This document shows, one piece after another, positions 36,099 to 46,065 of a DNA stretch of 64,000 nucleotides (the first letter of the stretch is position 1; every line of letters starts with the position of its first letter). Both the position numbers and the translations under genes were made by a program. The notes below the pieces were generated by a model that saw nothing but the letters and a program-made list of their open reading frames with translations, was not told the DNA's origin and made no database searches. The stretch is from contig OY986436.1 of NCBI GenBank assembly GCA_963920525.1, forward strand, positions 24,476,818 through 24,540,817. The letters run 5' to 3'. This stretch comes from Dichetophora obliterata. Its lineage: Eukaryota; Arthropoda; Insecta; Diptera; Sciomyzidae.

Positions 36099-37113
36099 CC
36101 CCCCTATTATGGATTTCCATACGATACACGATAAATGCTTGCAAGCGTGTCGTAAAAATCAAGTTTTCATATTATCGTTTTCATACGCCCGATAGATAAA
36201 CTATTGTGAATGACAGTGATTTTTGTTTACATTTTACTGCAAATTCAAGAAAAACAATTGAAATTCTCAAACTGAAGTCACTTCAATATTTTGAAAGTTC
36301 AAAAATAAAAAAATAAACACGTTTCCGATGACATCCAAGGCGTTCAAAATTAGTGGAGAAAGCGATGAGGCACGTATAGACGCTGTGGGAAGAAGGAATT
36401 TAAGGGATGCTTCCAATCTCGCGATAAAGAAGCTGTGAAGGAACTTCATATTCATCCCAAGGCTTCAAAAGCAAACAAGAACGAAGTTGGAGCTCCTATG
36501 CCAGGAACAGTCATTAATTAAAAAGTCGAAAAGGGACAGCCGCTTGTTGTTCTATCTGCAATGTAGATCGAAATGGTCGTGCAGGCGCCAAAAGCAGGCA
36601 TCGTCAAGAAACTCGAAATAACCAACGGCATGAAATTGGAAGGTGACTATTTGCTCATGACGGTGGAATAAGTTTGATGAGGTTATTTAATTTCAACATT
36701 TCTATTTAACTATGTCGTTATCAATAAATCGGTAAATGTATAGTCGGAGTTTTCTTCCATTAAAGTGGCAAGACGCCCCAGTTGAGTTTTTGAGCTCTCA
36801 ACTGTTGGCCTGAAAAATTGCTTAATTTTGTTCAAATCCTTTTTTGAGTTTTTATGAGTTTTTATGAGTTTTTTACTCATTTTCATTTCTTAATATTTAA
36901 ATATTTTGAAAAAAGATTAACATTTTATATATAATTGCAACTATCGGACAAGAATATTCAGCCGCTTGCAAGCGTATGAATTTGAACAGCTGATCTGATA
37001 CGTATCGTTTCATAATACCAATTTTTTCAGATAAACGATAAACGCTAATTGTCGGATTTAATAACAGAATGCAAGCGTTTATCGCATATCGTATGAATTC
37101 GTAATAAGGAGGT
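36099..37113. mobile_element. TIR element carrying a captured pyruvate carboxylase fragment
   Basis: The left end CCCTATTATGGATTTCCATA with CGATACACGATAAATGCTTG and the inverted right end CCTTATTACGAATTCATACG with ATATGCGATAAACGCTTGC match over about 40 bp. The middle holds an eroded coding fragment of a host gene (36393-36671) with its 3' flank. The element interrupts the attccattac array of the hAT-like MITE. The target duplication is not clear, so the exact ends are uncertain by several bases. Confidence 0.75.
36393..36671 (+). pseudogene. Pyruvate carboxylase C-terminal (biotin carrier domain) fragment, decayed
   Basis: In one frame from 36393 to TAA at 36669-36671 it reads DKEAVKELHIHPKASKANKN, EVGAPMPGTVI, KVEKGQPLVVLSAM, IEMVVQAPKAGIVKKLEITN and GMKLEGDYLLMTVE. 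This is the biotinyl domain at the C-terminus of mitochondrial pyruvate carboxylase. Two in-frame stops are present: TAA at 36519, where about eight residues are also missing, and TAG at 36564 in place of the biotin-accepting Lys of the AMKME motif. AATAAA follows at about 36723, as a gene's 3' end would show, so the copy may be retro-derived or a genomic terminal exon. It cannot make a carboxylase. Its place between inverted repeats points to transduplication by the element. Confidence 0.9.
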
Positions 37114-37294
37114 AAGATTCATGTAATGGAATTGACGTTTTTTTTCAATTCCATTACAGGAATGGAATTGGCCGGTTTTTCCAATTACATTCCAAGGAAT
37201 TCAGGTTTCCAGTTAACAATTACAATTCCTGTAATGGAATGGACTATTTTTTAATTACATTCCTGAGAAATTGAGAGGACTAATTACCAATTCC

Positions 37295-37622
37295 GTGGCG
37301 GCCGTACCTAGTGGGTAGAGTGCGTGGCCCCTAAGCTAAAGAGCCACGGTAGCCCGGGTTCAATTTCAGCTCAGACAGAAAGTTTTTTCAATTGAATTAA
37401 TTTTTCTGTTCGGTCGTCACCTCTCTGCAGACAATGACAAGCCTCAAAGAGTAAAAATTGCCATGTAAAGCTTCTTGAGAACATAAGCCGTTCGGAGTCG
37501 GCATAAGACACGTAGGTCCAGTTCTCGATCAAACATTTAATAACACGCACAACACAATTGATCAAAAGAAGCTAGGTCAAAGTCCTTCCAAGGGCTGAAA
37601 TGGCCAGTTTATTTTTTTTATT
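37295..37622 (+). mobile_element. tRNA-derived SINE, family 1, copy C
   Basis: Perfect 14-bp target duplication taattaccaattcc (37281-37294, 37623-37636). The head has a slightly shortened box A (GTACCTAGTGGGTAG) and box B (GGGTTCAATTTC). It is inserted in the hAT-like MITE's own attccaatt repeats and has a small internal deletion near 37525 relative to copy B. Confidence 0.93.
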
Positions 37623-38753
37623 TAATTACCAATTCCTTATTCCAAGGATTTGGAATTGAATTGTAATAAGTACTTTTTGACCTAGCTCTGTTTGTACTAA
37701 CCGAACCACTTCTTTAGATTTTTCATACAATTAGTTTTAAAAAAATGTTGATTTTAAGGACAAACCGGAGCAGGAAGATGCAATCTACTTACTTAGTTGG
37801 CGCTACAACTTTATGTCGGTCTTGGCCTCATCTAAGAATTTGCGAATTGCAATCGAAGATGCAATCAGATCGAAATAAAATTTTCTAGCTTACATGTTTG
37901 TTACAATAACTATCGAATGTGCCCTGAGCCAAATCGATGCTATGCACTTTTGACAAAGCCAACGTCCTGCCACAGACCGCCTTGCTGCCATATGTCAAGA
38001 AATGCCAAATATATTCACCATTTTCGGTATAGTTGCCGAAAGTAACCATATGAACTATATTACCAAATTTTAGTCTATACGATCAAAACCGTGAGAAATA
38101 TTGCATTTTTGTTGATTTGTAGAATTAAAAAGAGGTGCGGCAAAATATTTTCTTTTAAACCATTTCGTACTCGAAACAAATCGACTGCCAAAATTTCAGC
38201 TCAATTTAGCTTAAACCTGGCGCGTTTTGCTTCACTTAACGCTGAGCCCTGAAAAATTAGTGTAACTAAAGTGAGTGCAACATAACGATATCGTCTCGTG
38301 TTTCGTTGCCGATAGAAATTATCACCTTTACGATATTATCCCGATATCGAAACGATATCGTTTGGTTTGCTGGGATTATATTTTCAATGATCGAACATTT
38401 CATATTTGACATTGCATTCGTAACGATCAAAATCCAAGAAAACGAGTATTTTCTCATACATACAAGACAAAAGGGCCGTCAAAAAAGCAAAAGTAATTTA
38501 AAAACATTGTTAATGCCATTTCGAGTAAGATAAGATACATATATCTCTTTTCACATTTTTTTTTAATTTTTTGTTTTGTGTTCGATGATATTCCAAATAT
38601 GGGCACTTAAAAGGATTTTGAAAAAAAAAACAAGTTTGAACACTTCCATTTTCGCTTCAGAATTTGATTTTTGATTCAGAAACTAGATTTAATTGGAATA
38701 CTTACTATCATAGTGAGATTTTTGCGATTTTTTTATATATCAAGAAAAAAATT

Positions 38754-38867
38754 AAACTAGTCAAAATAAAGCTCAACAAGTACAGTGAAGCTTATTCCGA
38801 TCGCTCTTAATTAAACTAGTCAAAATAAAGCTCAACAAGTACAGTAAAGCTTATTCCGATCGCTCTG
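38754..38867. repeat. 58-bp direct tandem duplication
   Basis: taaactagtcaaaataaagc through attccgatcgctct occurs twice in succession, with one or two differences. It lies about 110 bp upstream of the small ORF at 38978. Confidence 0.9.
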
Positions 38868-38977
38868 AAAAATTAACCCGTTTGGGGCACATTTGCACAC
38901 TTTAAGTAAAGTGTATTTTCGCATTTTCATTTTCTGCAAACATTTTCTCCACTCTAATTATCATATTAGCCGCCAAG

Positions 38978-39091
38978 ATGTATTCCACAAAAGCCAATTT
39001 ACTACGTTCGGGTATAAAAACTTTTAAATTGAATAGTGTTAAGAACTGTCAAAATGTATCGCTTATAAATCAAACCTTAAGTACACAATAA
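38978..39091 (+). other. Short ORF resembling a mitochondrial targeting presequence (37 residues)
   Basis: The ATG at 38978 sits in a good context (gccgccaagATG). The 37 residues begin MYSTKANLLRSGIKTF, have six basic and no acidic residues, and are rich in Ser/Asn/Leu, the composition of a mitochondrial presequence. The frame stops at TAA (39089-39091). It could be the first exon or a relic of a nuclear gene for a mitochondrial protein nested in the vig intron, or chance. No downstream exon was found. Confidence 0.3.
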
Positions 39092-39444
39092 TAGATTACC
39101 AGTTGTTTTCCTTAAAAAACTTCACTTACTTTGGGACAAAAAAGTCGTCCAAACGCAATCACATGTTTCTACTATCGTTCTACTGATCAATTTGGTATTT
39201 GGTTTCGTTGATTTGGAGTTTACATGAATTTAAGCAAGATTGTGTCAAAGAAAATTTCGCATAACCGGAGATATGAGCTTATACCACATTATCCTCCCAT
39301 ACCATTATACCTAAAGTTCCTCTACATTTAATAGAGTGTATTTGGTATACCGAAAGCATTGTATAAATTGGTATAGTATGGAAAATATCCCAAAAAGACT
39401 AAACTTTATACATTTAAAGTGAGTGAATTTGTCTAAGAAGTGTA

Positions 39445-40349
39445 ATGCTATGTTCACACAGAGCTAAATGCGCATTTACGAAATCCACATTTACGAACAG
39501 CCTTTTACTCGTTGTAGGAGTAACAGGGACAATTCCCAACTAGAACTGATGGTCCACATTTGGGTTGCAGCGACAGCGACGTCGTAGCGTTTATTTTTGG
39601 GTCAAAATTGACATGATGTTACTTATTGGTTACGTTACAGAGACCACTATGATTTGAAAGTGGTGCAACACAATGCCGACATTGTGTTAGTGAAAATTAC
39701 TTTGAAGTGACTTATCACATTTTAGTATACACATTTATATATAAATGTATTACAGAGTTGCCAATTGCAAAAAAATTAATTTTGTTTACATGTTTTGTTT
39801 ACATTTTGCAGCCATAAATATAATAATTTTATAATTAAAATTTATATAATATATAGGAGTACAACATAATCTTAAGTGTTTTTTGATATTATTAGGAGCT
39901 AAATGTAGATGGGAAAGAAGATTTTCGGTAAAATAACAGCCAAAACTTCTTAAGAATTTAAGCGCAAGTTGAATTCAGAAAATATTGCAACAATTTCATA
40001 CATTAATAAAAAATGTTTAAATATAATTATAATTTGCGTCCACCATTTTAAATATCTTGGGTCGCAATAAGCTAATTGTTACAAAATGTACATCTTGATG
40101 AATGATGAGTGATGCATTTTTTAAAGGTAACACTTGATAAATCGTTACAACATTCTGTGACCTAGTGGTAAAGTAGTATCCTAGGAATTTTTACAAACTT
40201 TTCCCACAAAATATTTTCCAAATCAGTATCGCTGCAACGTCGTCGTGTAAAAAATGTGTCTTAAGTAACCTGTGGTCGCAAAATTCTACTTGGGTTATAT
40301 ATAGTAAATGCTCTAAATGCGCATTTAGCTCTCAATGTGAACAAAGCAT
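39445..40349. mobile_element. Non-autonomous TIR element (about 0.9 kb)
   Basis: The left end is ATGCTATGTTCACACAGAGC and the inverted right end is ATGCTTTGTTCACATTGAGA, both followed by AGCTAAATGCGCATTTA. No ORF is present. Internal motifs (gcagcgacagcgacgtcg against cgctgcaacgtcgtcg) are also inverted. Confidence 0.8.
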
Positions 40350-40479
40350 AAAAAAATACCACAAAAATAGTGTATAAAGTAGTATATTTCAAGCTCAAAG
40401 TGGCGGCTATGTTGTTTTATTTGAAAGAGCCAAATATTTCAGAATCAGAACATATTAGATATTAAGAAAAAAATTATTA

Positions 40480-40584
40480 GGCCTATTACGGTTTACAACA
40501 CAACAGTAATTTCTTTTTTATCGTGTACATTGCTAATACTTAAAATAAGATACAGCAGTGTATTGCTGTGAACCGTAATAGGCC
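40480..40584. mobile_element. Very short MITE (105 bp)
   Basis: GGCCTATTACGGTTTACAAC at the left and the inverted GGCCTATTACGGTTCACAGC at the right, with TA on both sides (40478-40479, 40585-40586). It lies 260 bp upstream of vig exon 3. Confidence 0.85.
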
Positions 40585-40846
40585 TATATATATTAAGTTA
40601 CATAAAACTAAATAAACGATAAATTTTTCACTGAGGCTTCAAATAAAGCGATTGAAGGTTAGTTAAAAGTTTTTATTTCTTAAATAACTATAATTTGAGA
40701 ATGAAAATCATTAAGATTAACTTGCTTGTCTTAACGAAAATTAACTAAAACTTAATTAAGTAAGGCAACTTCAAATTTGTTCATACAAATACACTTGCAT
40801 AGAAAAAGACAACAATATTACTAAAAGAAAAACCAATTCTTTACAG

Positions 40847-41352
40847 GCGAGGATACATCACAATGGAAAAAAATGGTCGCATTGAACAACACCAAAAAGA
40901 AGGAAATTGAAAGCGAAGAGGAACTTGAATACGATCCTGCCATGTATCCACAAAGAGTGGGACGCCAACAACGCGTGCTTGATATACAATTTAATTTCAA
41001 TGATGGACGTCGTGGTGGTGGAGGTTTTGGTGGACGTGGTCGCGGACGTGGAGGACCACGTGCCGACGGTGCTGGTCCAAGGACATTTGCCAGTGTTGGT
41101 GGTGGTGGTGGAACAGGTGCCGGTGGTGAACGTGGCGACCGTGGAGAGCGCGGTGAACGTAGTTTTGCTACTGGTGGTCCGGTGACCGGTGCACCTGGAC
41201 CGGTTGTTGGTCAACGCGGTGGTTTTGATGGTGCACGCATTGGACGTGTAGGTGGTGGTGCTGGAAAGCCACGCAATTTTGGTGGTGATAGGCAACAAAC
41301 TTATGCTGCACCAAAAGTCAACGATGAGCGTCAATTCCCAACATTGGCCTAA
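40847..41352 (+). CDS. vig: VIG-like protein, coding exon 3 (RGG-rich C-terminus)
   Basis: After acceptor ttctttacag the exon joins in phase 1 and reads GEDTSQWKKMVALNNTKKKE, EIESEEELEYDPAMYPQRVG and RQQRVLDIQFNFNDGRRGGG. The RGG-type segment GGFGGRGRGRGG and further Gly/Arg repeats follow, then the conserved end QTYAAPKVNDERQFPTLA and TAA at 41350-41352. It covers residues 362-528. Ending in ...FPTLA is typical of the SERBP1/VIG family. The reading frame is intact across 528 codons and three exons despite the transposon load in intron 2, so the gene is very probably functional. Confidence 0.95.
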
Positions 41353-42720
41353 ATATTTTTAACCAATTAACAACAGCAAAAACAAAATACTAGCAGCGAA
41401 AGTTGAAAACAAGGCAAAGAGCAAGAGAGGAGAAAAGGGGGAATATTAAAAAGAGTATGAAGTTGAGTTTTTAAAAGTAAAGAAGGAGCAGCAATTTGCA
41501 GAAAATAAAAATAATATTTAAACAAAAACAAAGAGATATTGAAAGAAACGTAAAAAATATTAAATAACAATTAAAATAAATAAATATATATAAAAGTTTA
41601 GATGAAACAAACATATTGATATATGTATCTAGTTACAGACGCCGCACTACAGATAGAAATCAAAAAACTTTTTCAAAGAAAACCTTTACAAAATAAAAGC
41701 TAGAGGTCATGTTGAGGTTTTGTGTCGACGAGGCAACTATAGTGCCCATCAACAAAAGCAGCAGTGGTTTAAGCCGCCCATTAATTAATGCAATGCAAAC
41801 TTGATAAAACAAAAACTAAAAATATCAACAACCACACACCAACAATAACCAGCCCAGTTTGTAAATTTCTGTTATTCTAATAAATATATAAAAAATTAAA
41901 TATTAAGTTTAACCACTACTGGGCTCGTCTTCTACTACTTCGAGAGAGAGAGAGAGAATAAAAAAAAATTAAAAAATATTTTTAATAAATTTAATTTTAC
42001 GAAGAAGAAATTTAAACGAAACAAAGTAAGAAATCGTTGGAACTACTCCCTTTGGCAACATTTTTTATTATTTTTTATTTAGCAGAAAGAAAAAAAAACC
42101 ATTTGAACGAAAGTTTTCCAGTAACGAAATACATACAAAATATCAATCAACAACTAAAGCGACAAGCTCTACCACAACTAGCTATGTCGTCAAAGAAAAA
42201 ATAACTGTATCATCAACTACAAATATCATCACTTCTACGTCATTTTTATCATCATTAACGTCATTGCAATTACTAACTTAATAGAAAACAAAATGCAAAA
42301 CCAACATATTTTTGGTATTAACAAGTAAAGAAATAAATAACAATAAAACATTTATAGTACCATGTTGGCAATTAACTGTGTTTCTTTATACAAAATATTA
42401 TATAAAACCAAACAAGTCTTAATTATATTGCATATGCAACAGAAAGTAGTTATTTTAAAATATCAATTAACAATTTTAATATATATTAATAACAACAGCA
42501 AGATATTTGAACATATAAAACAAAATCAAAGCGAAACAACTACAACAAATGTAAATCTTTAATATACATATATTGAAGAAAAAAAAAACAGGCAATTTTT
42601 AATTGTATTTATCAATGTAAAATTCTTACAATTAGAAATTGTAAAATTTTTAAAATGTATTTTGACCCAAAGAAGTTTGAAAAATCGTTTAAATAAAACA
42701 TTTATTTAATAAAAACCAAA
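41353..42720 (+). other. vig 3' untranslated region and downstream DNA
   Basis: AT-rich transcript-like sequence with CAACA and (GA)n tracts follows the stop. AATAAA-type signals lie at about 41574, 41880, 42330 and 42690; which is used cannot be told. The ORF at 42362-42562 is low-complexity and not supported. Confidence 0.5.
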
Positions 42721-43245
42721 AAATATATACTGTGTGAATATTCAACAAATGAAACTGGTTGAGTTTGGAAGGAAGAAAACAAATAAATAAAATAATTGAT
42801 GTGGTTTCGATCAACACGTAAATATGAAATTTTCTGAATAGACTGAAAAAATTCTATCCTGGATAGAAAATTCCCTATATGTATTAAATGCTTAGTAAAT
42901 ATTCATTCAATATACGAAAACAGTAGTAAACTTCCATAAATTTTTAATAAATTTATTTTACAATCCCATATTGTGATAGTTATTATTCTTATGTATACTT
43001 TATTTAGATTAGCCATACTCAAAGTGTGATCCGCGGAACCCTAGGGCTCCGCAAAGCCGCTGGGAGCTTCGCAAAAATACTTATGGACTTTTCATAGCAC
43101 AACTACCATGAGCAGCCTCTGCATACCGCTACCTTAATATAGAAAGGGCCTAACTCTTTTTTTCAAAACCAATTTTTTGCAGATTTTTGCAAAAAAAATG
43201 GTTACAGAAAAAAATTGCTATAGCACTAAATTGGTTCGTGTCTTA

Positions 43246-43408
43246 GGTTACGGACAGAGTGAACGCCAATTCAGACAGGCGAAGGCAGAAGCCTGCGAAG
43301 AAACGAGAGAGAAATAAAGCCAAGCAGACTTTTATCTCGCTTGTTCACACAGTTTGCCTGTGCTTATCTGCCTGCCTGTCTGGATCGGCGTTTACTCTGT
43401 TTGCAACC
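43246..43408. mobile_element. MITE with TTA target duplication (163 bp)
   Basis: GGTTACGGACAGAGTGAACG at the left and the inverse of CGTTTACTCTGTTTGCAACC at the right, flanked by TTA (43243-43245, 43409-43411). A short internal palindrome (gcctgtctgg against cagacaggcg) extends the arms. Confidence 0.8.
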
Positions 43409-43689
43409 TTAAACAGGGTTGTTATGATTTAAATCACGATTAAAATCAAATGATTTTTTAAAACTCACACGATTTTAATCGTTATAATTTTATCTGCTGT
43501 GCTTTTTCTCGCGTGTAAATACACCTTACGACGCAAAATGTAAATGCGCCTTACAATTACTCATACGTGCAAATGCTCTCTTCCTAAATTGGGGAAATAC
43601 CCAGTCTCACGAAGTTCTTTCATTTAGTTTTTCTTTTAGTTAAATTTCACTCGCGCGTGATTTATTAGCAATTACATTTTCTGGAAGAA

Positions 43690-44064
43690 AAAAGGATGCT
43701 GTGTGGGTGCGTTTTAACGAAACAAAGTCTGTTTGTGGCAAGTTTAACAAAGCTATATGTAAAATGTGCAATAAAAAAATAATGACACTAGTGGCAAGAA
43801 TTAAAAATAATTCGAAAACATGTGGAGCAGAAATTAATCGAGATCAGAACGAAGATTCAAATTCAACAAAAGTATTAGAAGGTAATTTTTTCTGATTTAG
43901 AGAATAAAACAGTGTATTTGTCAATTGATGGTTGGTCCAATATACACAACGACCCTATTATTTGGACATTGCATCACAACAATTTTTGGCAGAACTCTCC
44001 TAGTTGATACCATAGATACAACCGAACATCATCACACTGCTGGCTACTTATTAACTTTGGCGAT
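43690..44064 (+). pseudogene. BED/hAT transposase, N-terminal half (broken)
   Basis: The BED-like zinc-finger start is AVWVRFNETKSVCGKFNKAI with CKMCNKK (43690-43800). After a frameshift, LENKTVYLSIDGWSNIHNDP holds the first catalytic Asp region typical of BED-type hAT transposases. A second frame gives RTLLVDTIDTTEHHHTAGYL and stops at the insertion point (44064). The C-terminal half resumes at 47677. Confidence 0.8.
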
Positions 44065-44801
44065 GGTTAGGTTAGGTTAAGGTGGTGGCAGGTCTTTAGA
44101 CCATATTATTGGTCCGTTGTGATACCACAAAATGGAAGAAGGGAGTAAGTAATCAAGTCAAACTTTTGTATAGGATATTCTTAATGTGACAGAAGCTGTT
44201 GAAACATGTGATATTAAATCTGAAGCAAGCGGTAATGCCTTGACCTCAGTCAAATCAAGTTACTAAGCGTTCCTCTCCCCAAACTTTTCCTACCACCACC
44301 AACTAAAACTTTTCGTCGTAAATTGATGTGTTTTAAAGTTCCTTTAATTAGAGATAAGAAAATAAAGGTTATAGCGTTAAAAGGTTTCGATCCCGGGACC
44401 CCTGAGTGACAGTCAAGCATGCTACCACTAGACCAGGCCTAATCACAAAGGTGGTTATTGTGGCCCAATTATTAAAATTAAATAAAACTCACAATTTGCT
44501 TGCGCCATTTTTACGACGAAATGCACTTGCAAAAATCAACAATAAAAACAACATACGCATCGAAACTCACAAGCTGTGCGGCGCGACCACCAGACATACA
44601 GCATTGTTGTTGTGCGTATGTGTTTTGTTAGTGGAATAGAAATTCAGACGATCTCGTTATACACTGAAAATCTCGGGGACAGTTTTTCAAGTGCAAGATA
44701 ATTAGCGGTGGATCTTTAGCTCTGGGTACATAAAAGAGTGAAAAGTTATTGTTTTTATTTTAAGGAACGTAATATTTAATTAGCACTTTCATTTTCGAAG
44801 A

Positions 44802-45541
44802 ATGAACTCCAGAAATTTTCAAACTGAGTGGGAGTACGATTTCCGTTTTGTCGAAAACAAAAGTATTCAAAAACCGCAATGCCTTGTTTGCAAATCAATA
44901 ATAAGTGAAATGAAAAGCTACAGTTTGAGGAGGCATTATGAAGCATTTCACCGAACAGATTATCAGCATTATACATCAAAACAGATTACAAGAATCGCGT
45001 CATGATATAATAAAGAACTTAAAAATAAAATTTGAAGCGAAAGAAAAAACGGCTTTAAATTCTATTTCGAACAATAATTTAATTCGAGCATCATATATTG
45101 CCAGCTTTAATATTGCTAAAGCCAGGAAGCCGTTTACTGATGGGTTTTTCTTAAAAATACGTGCGTGGAAATGTGTAAATGTTTCGGCGTTGGGCCAAAA
45201 AATGGCCGCACATTTTGAAGCTATACCTCTCGAATAAAAGAACAGCAATGAGAAGAGTTCGTGTCATCGGTAGTCATATAAAGGCTGCATTCAGAAACTA
45301 GATTTGAATTTTGAAAAAGTTTCACCTGAAAAGTATCCCATGTTAAGGCGTGAAATGGGAAATATATTATCCAAATTTGGTAGTAGTTTGTGTGAATTTG
45401 GATTTTTTTTTTCAACTGAAAATGATTAAGAATGATTCGCGAACCAGCTTTTCGTATAATAATTTGGAACATTTACTTCGTATTGCACTTACTAAAGAAG
45501 AATTTAATTTTGATGAACTGCATCATACAGATATTTCGTAA
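44802..45541 (+). pseudogene. hAT transposase of the ZBED5/GTF2IRD2 type, truncated and internally deleted
   Basis: MNSRNFQTEWEYDFRFVENK opens at 44802, then CLVCKS...LRRHYEAFH (C2H2-like BED finger, about residues 26-47), RASYIASFNIAKARKPFTDG and FSALGQ-like remains. A frameshift near 44940 links the two frames. After a gap lacking the catalytic core, a C-terminal dimerisation piece SRTSFSYNNLEHLLRIALTK appears at about 45440-45500. This architecture matches the ZBED5/FAM200/GTF2IRD2 hAT lineage. It is non-functional. Confidence 0.8.
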
Positions 45542-46065
45542 TATAAAATATGGTAATGTATTAAACTTCTTAAAATTATTAAATTATTTTTTTTTTCAAA
45601 ACATATTATTGTCACGCTTATGAATTCTACTGAAAAAATGTTACAAATATATTTCCTTTAAAAAATAACTAATTTATAATTATTTGCAATACAAAAATAC
45701 AAAATTTTTATAGTGTAATGTTCTGCGTTGTTTGCGTAATGTTAGGAAAGAAGTTCAACCGACTCATGTTCTGCTACGCTTGCTTGCCGCGTATCTATTT
45801 TATTTTTGGGTTTTTTATCAACACATTATTTGCACTTGGGCATTTCCAAACTGTCGTTACGAACAATTTGTACGAATAAATATTAAAAAAATAAAATAAA
45901 AGTCGAATTTTAAAAAAGTTGTTTAATATTTGCGTAGCAATTAAGTAGCACTGTATTAAGTAAAAGTAATGACAACAATTAACTTTAAGGATCTAAAACG
46001 GAAGTGATTTCTGACTTGGATTACAAAATTTTCAAAACTCTCTGACTTGGGCACGACTTTTTGTA

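Larger units (their letters stand above)
35509..37690. mobile_element. hAT-like MITE, host of two nested insertions
   Basis: A perfect 8-bp target duplication tttgtact flanks it (35501-35508, 37691-37698). The ends are CAGAGCTGGGTTGTAATG and, inverted, CAGAGCTAGGTC. The subterminal DNA is a tandem array of attccattacaggaattg-type repeats. An 8-bp duplication and CAG ends fit hAT. Removing the nested TIR element (about 36099-37113) and the SINE (37295-37622 plus one duplication) leaves a unit of about 0.8 kb. Confidence 0.85.
26262..40846 (+). other. vig intron 2 (14.6 kb), a transposon landing site
   Basis: It runs from donor gtgaga at 26262 to acceptor ttctttacag ending at 40846. It contains the foldback at 26699-27807, a Tc1 element (29890-31655), a Tc1-like element (31861-33196), a foldback (34198-34741), the hAT-like MITE nest (35509-37690), the TIR element at 39445-40349 and a small MITE at 40480-40584. 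A short basic ORF at 38978 is described separately. Confidence 0.85.

Noticed and set aside
44385..44445. A tRNA gene on the minus strand
   Set aside because: It is the head of the family-3 SINE, cut in its box A by the inner hAT; the remaining part cannot fold as a tRNA.
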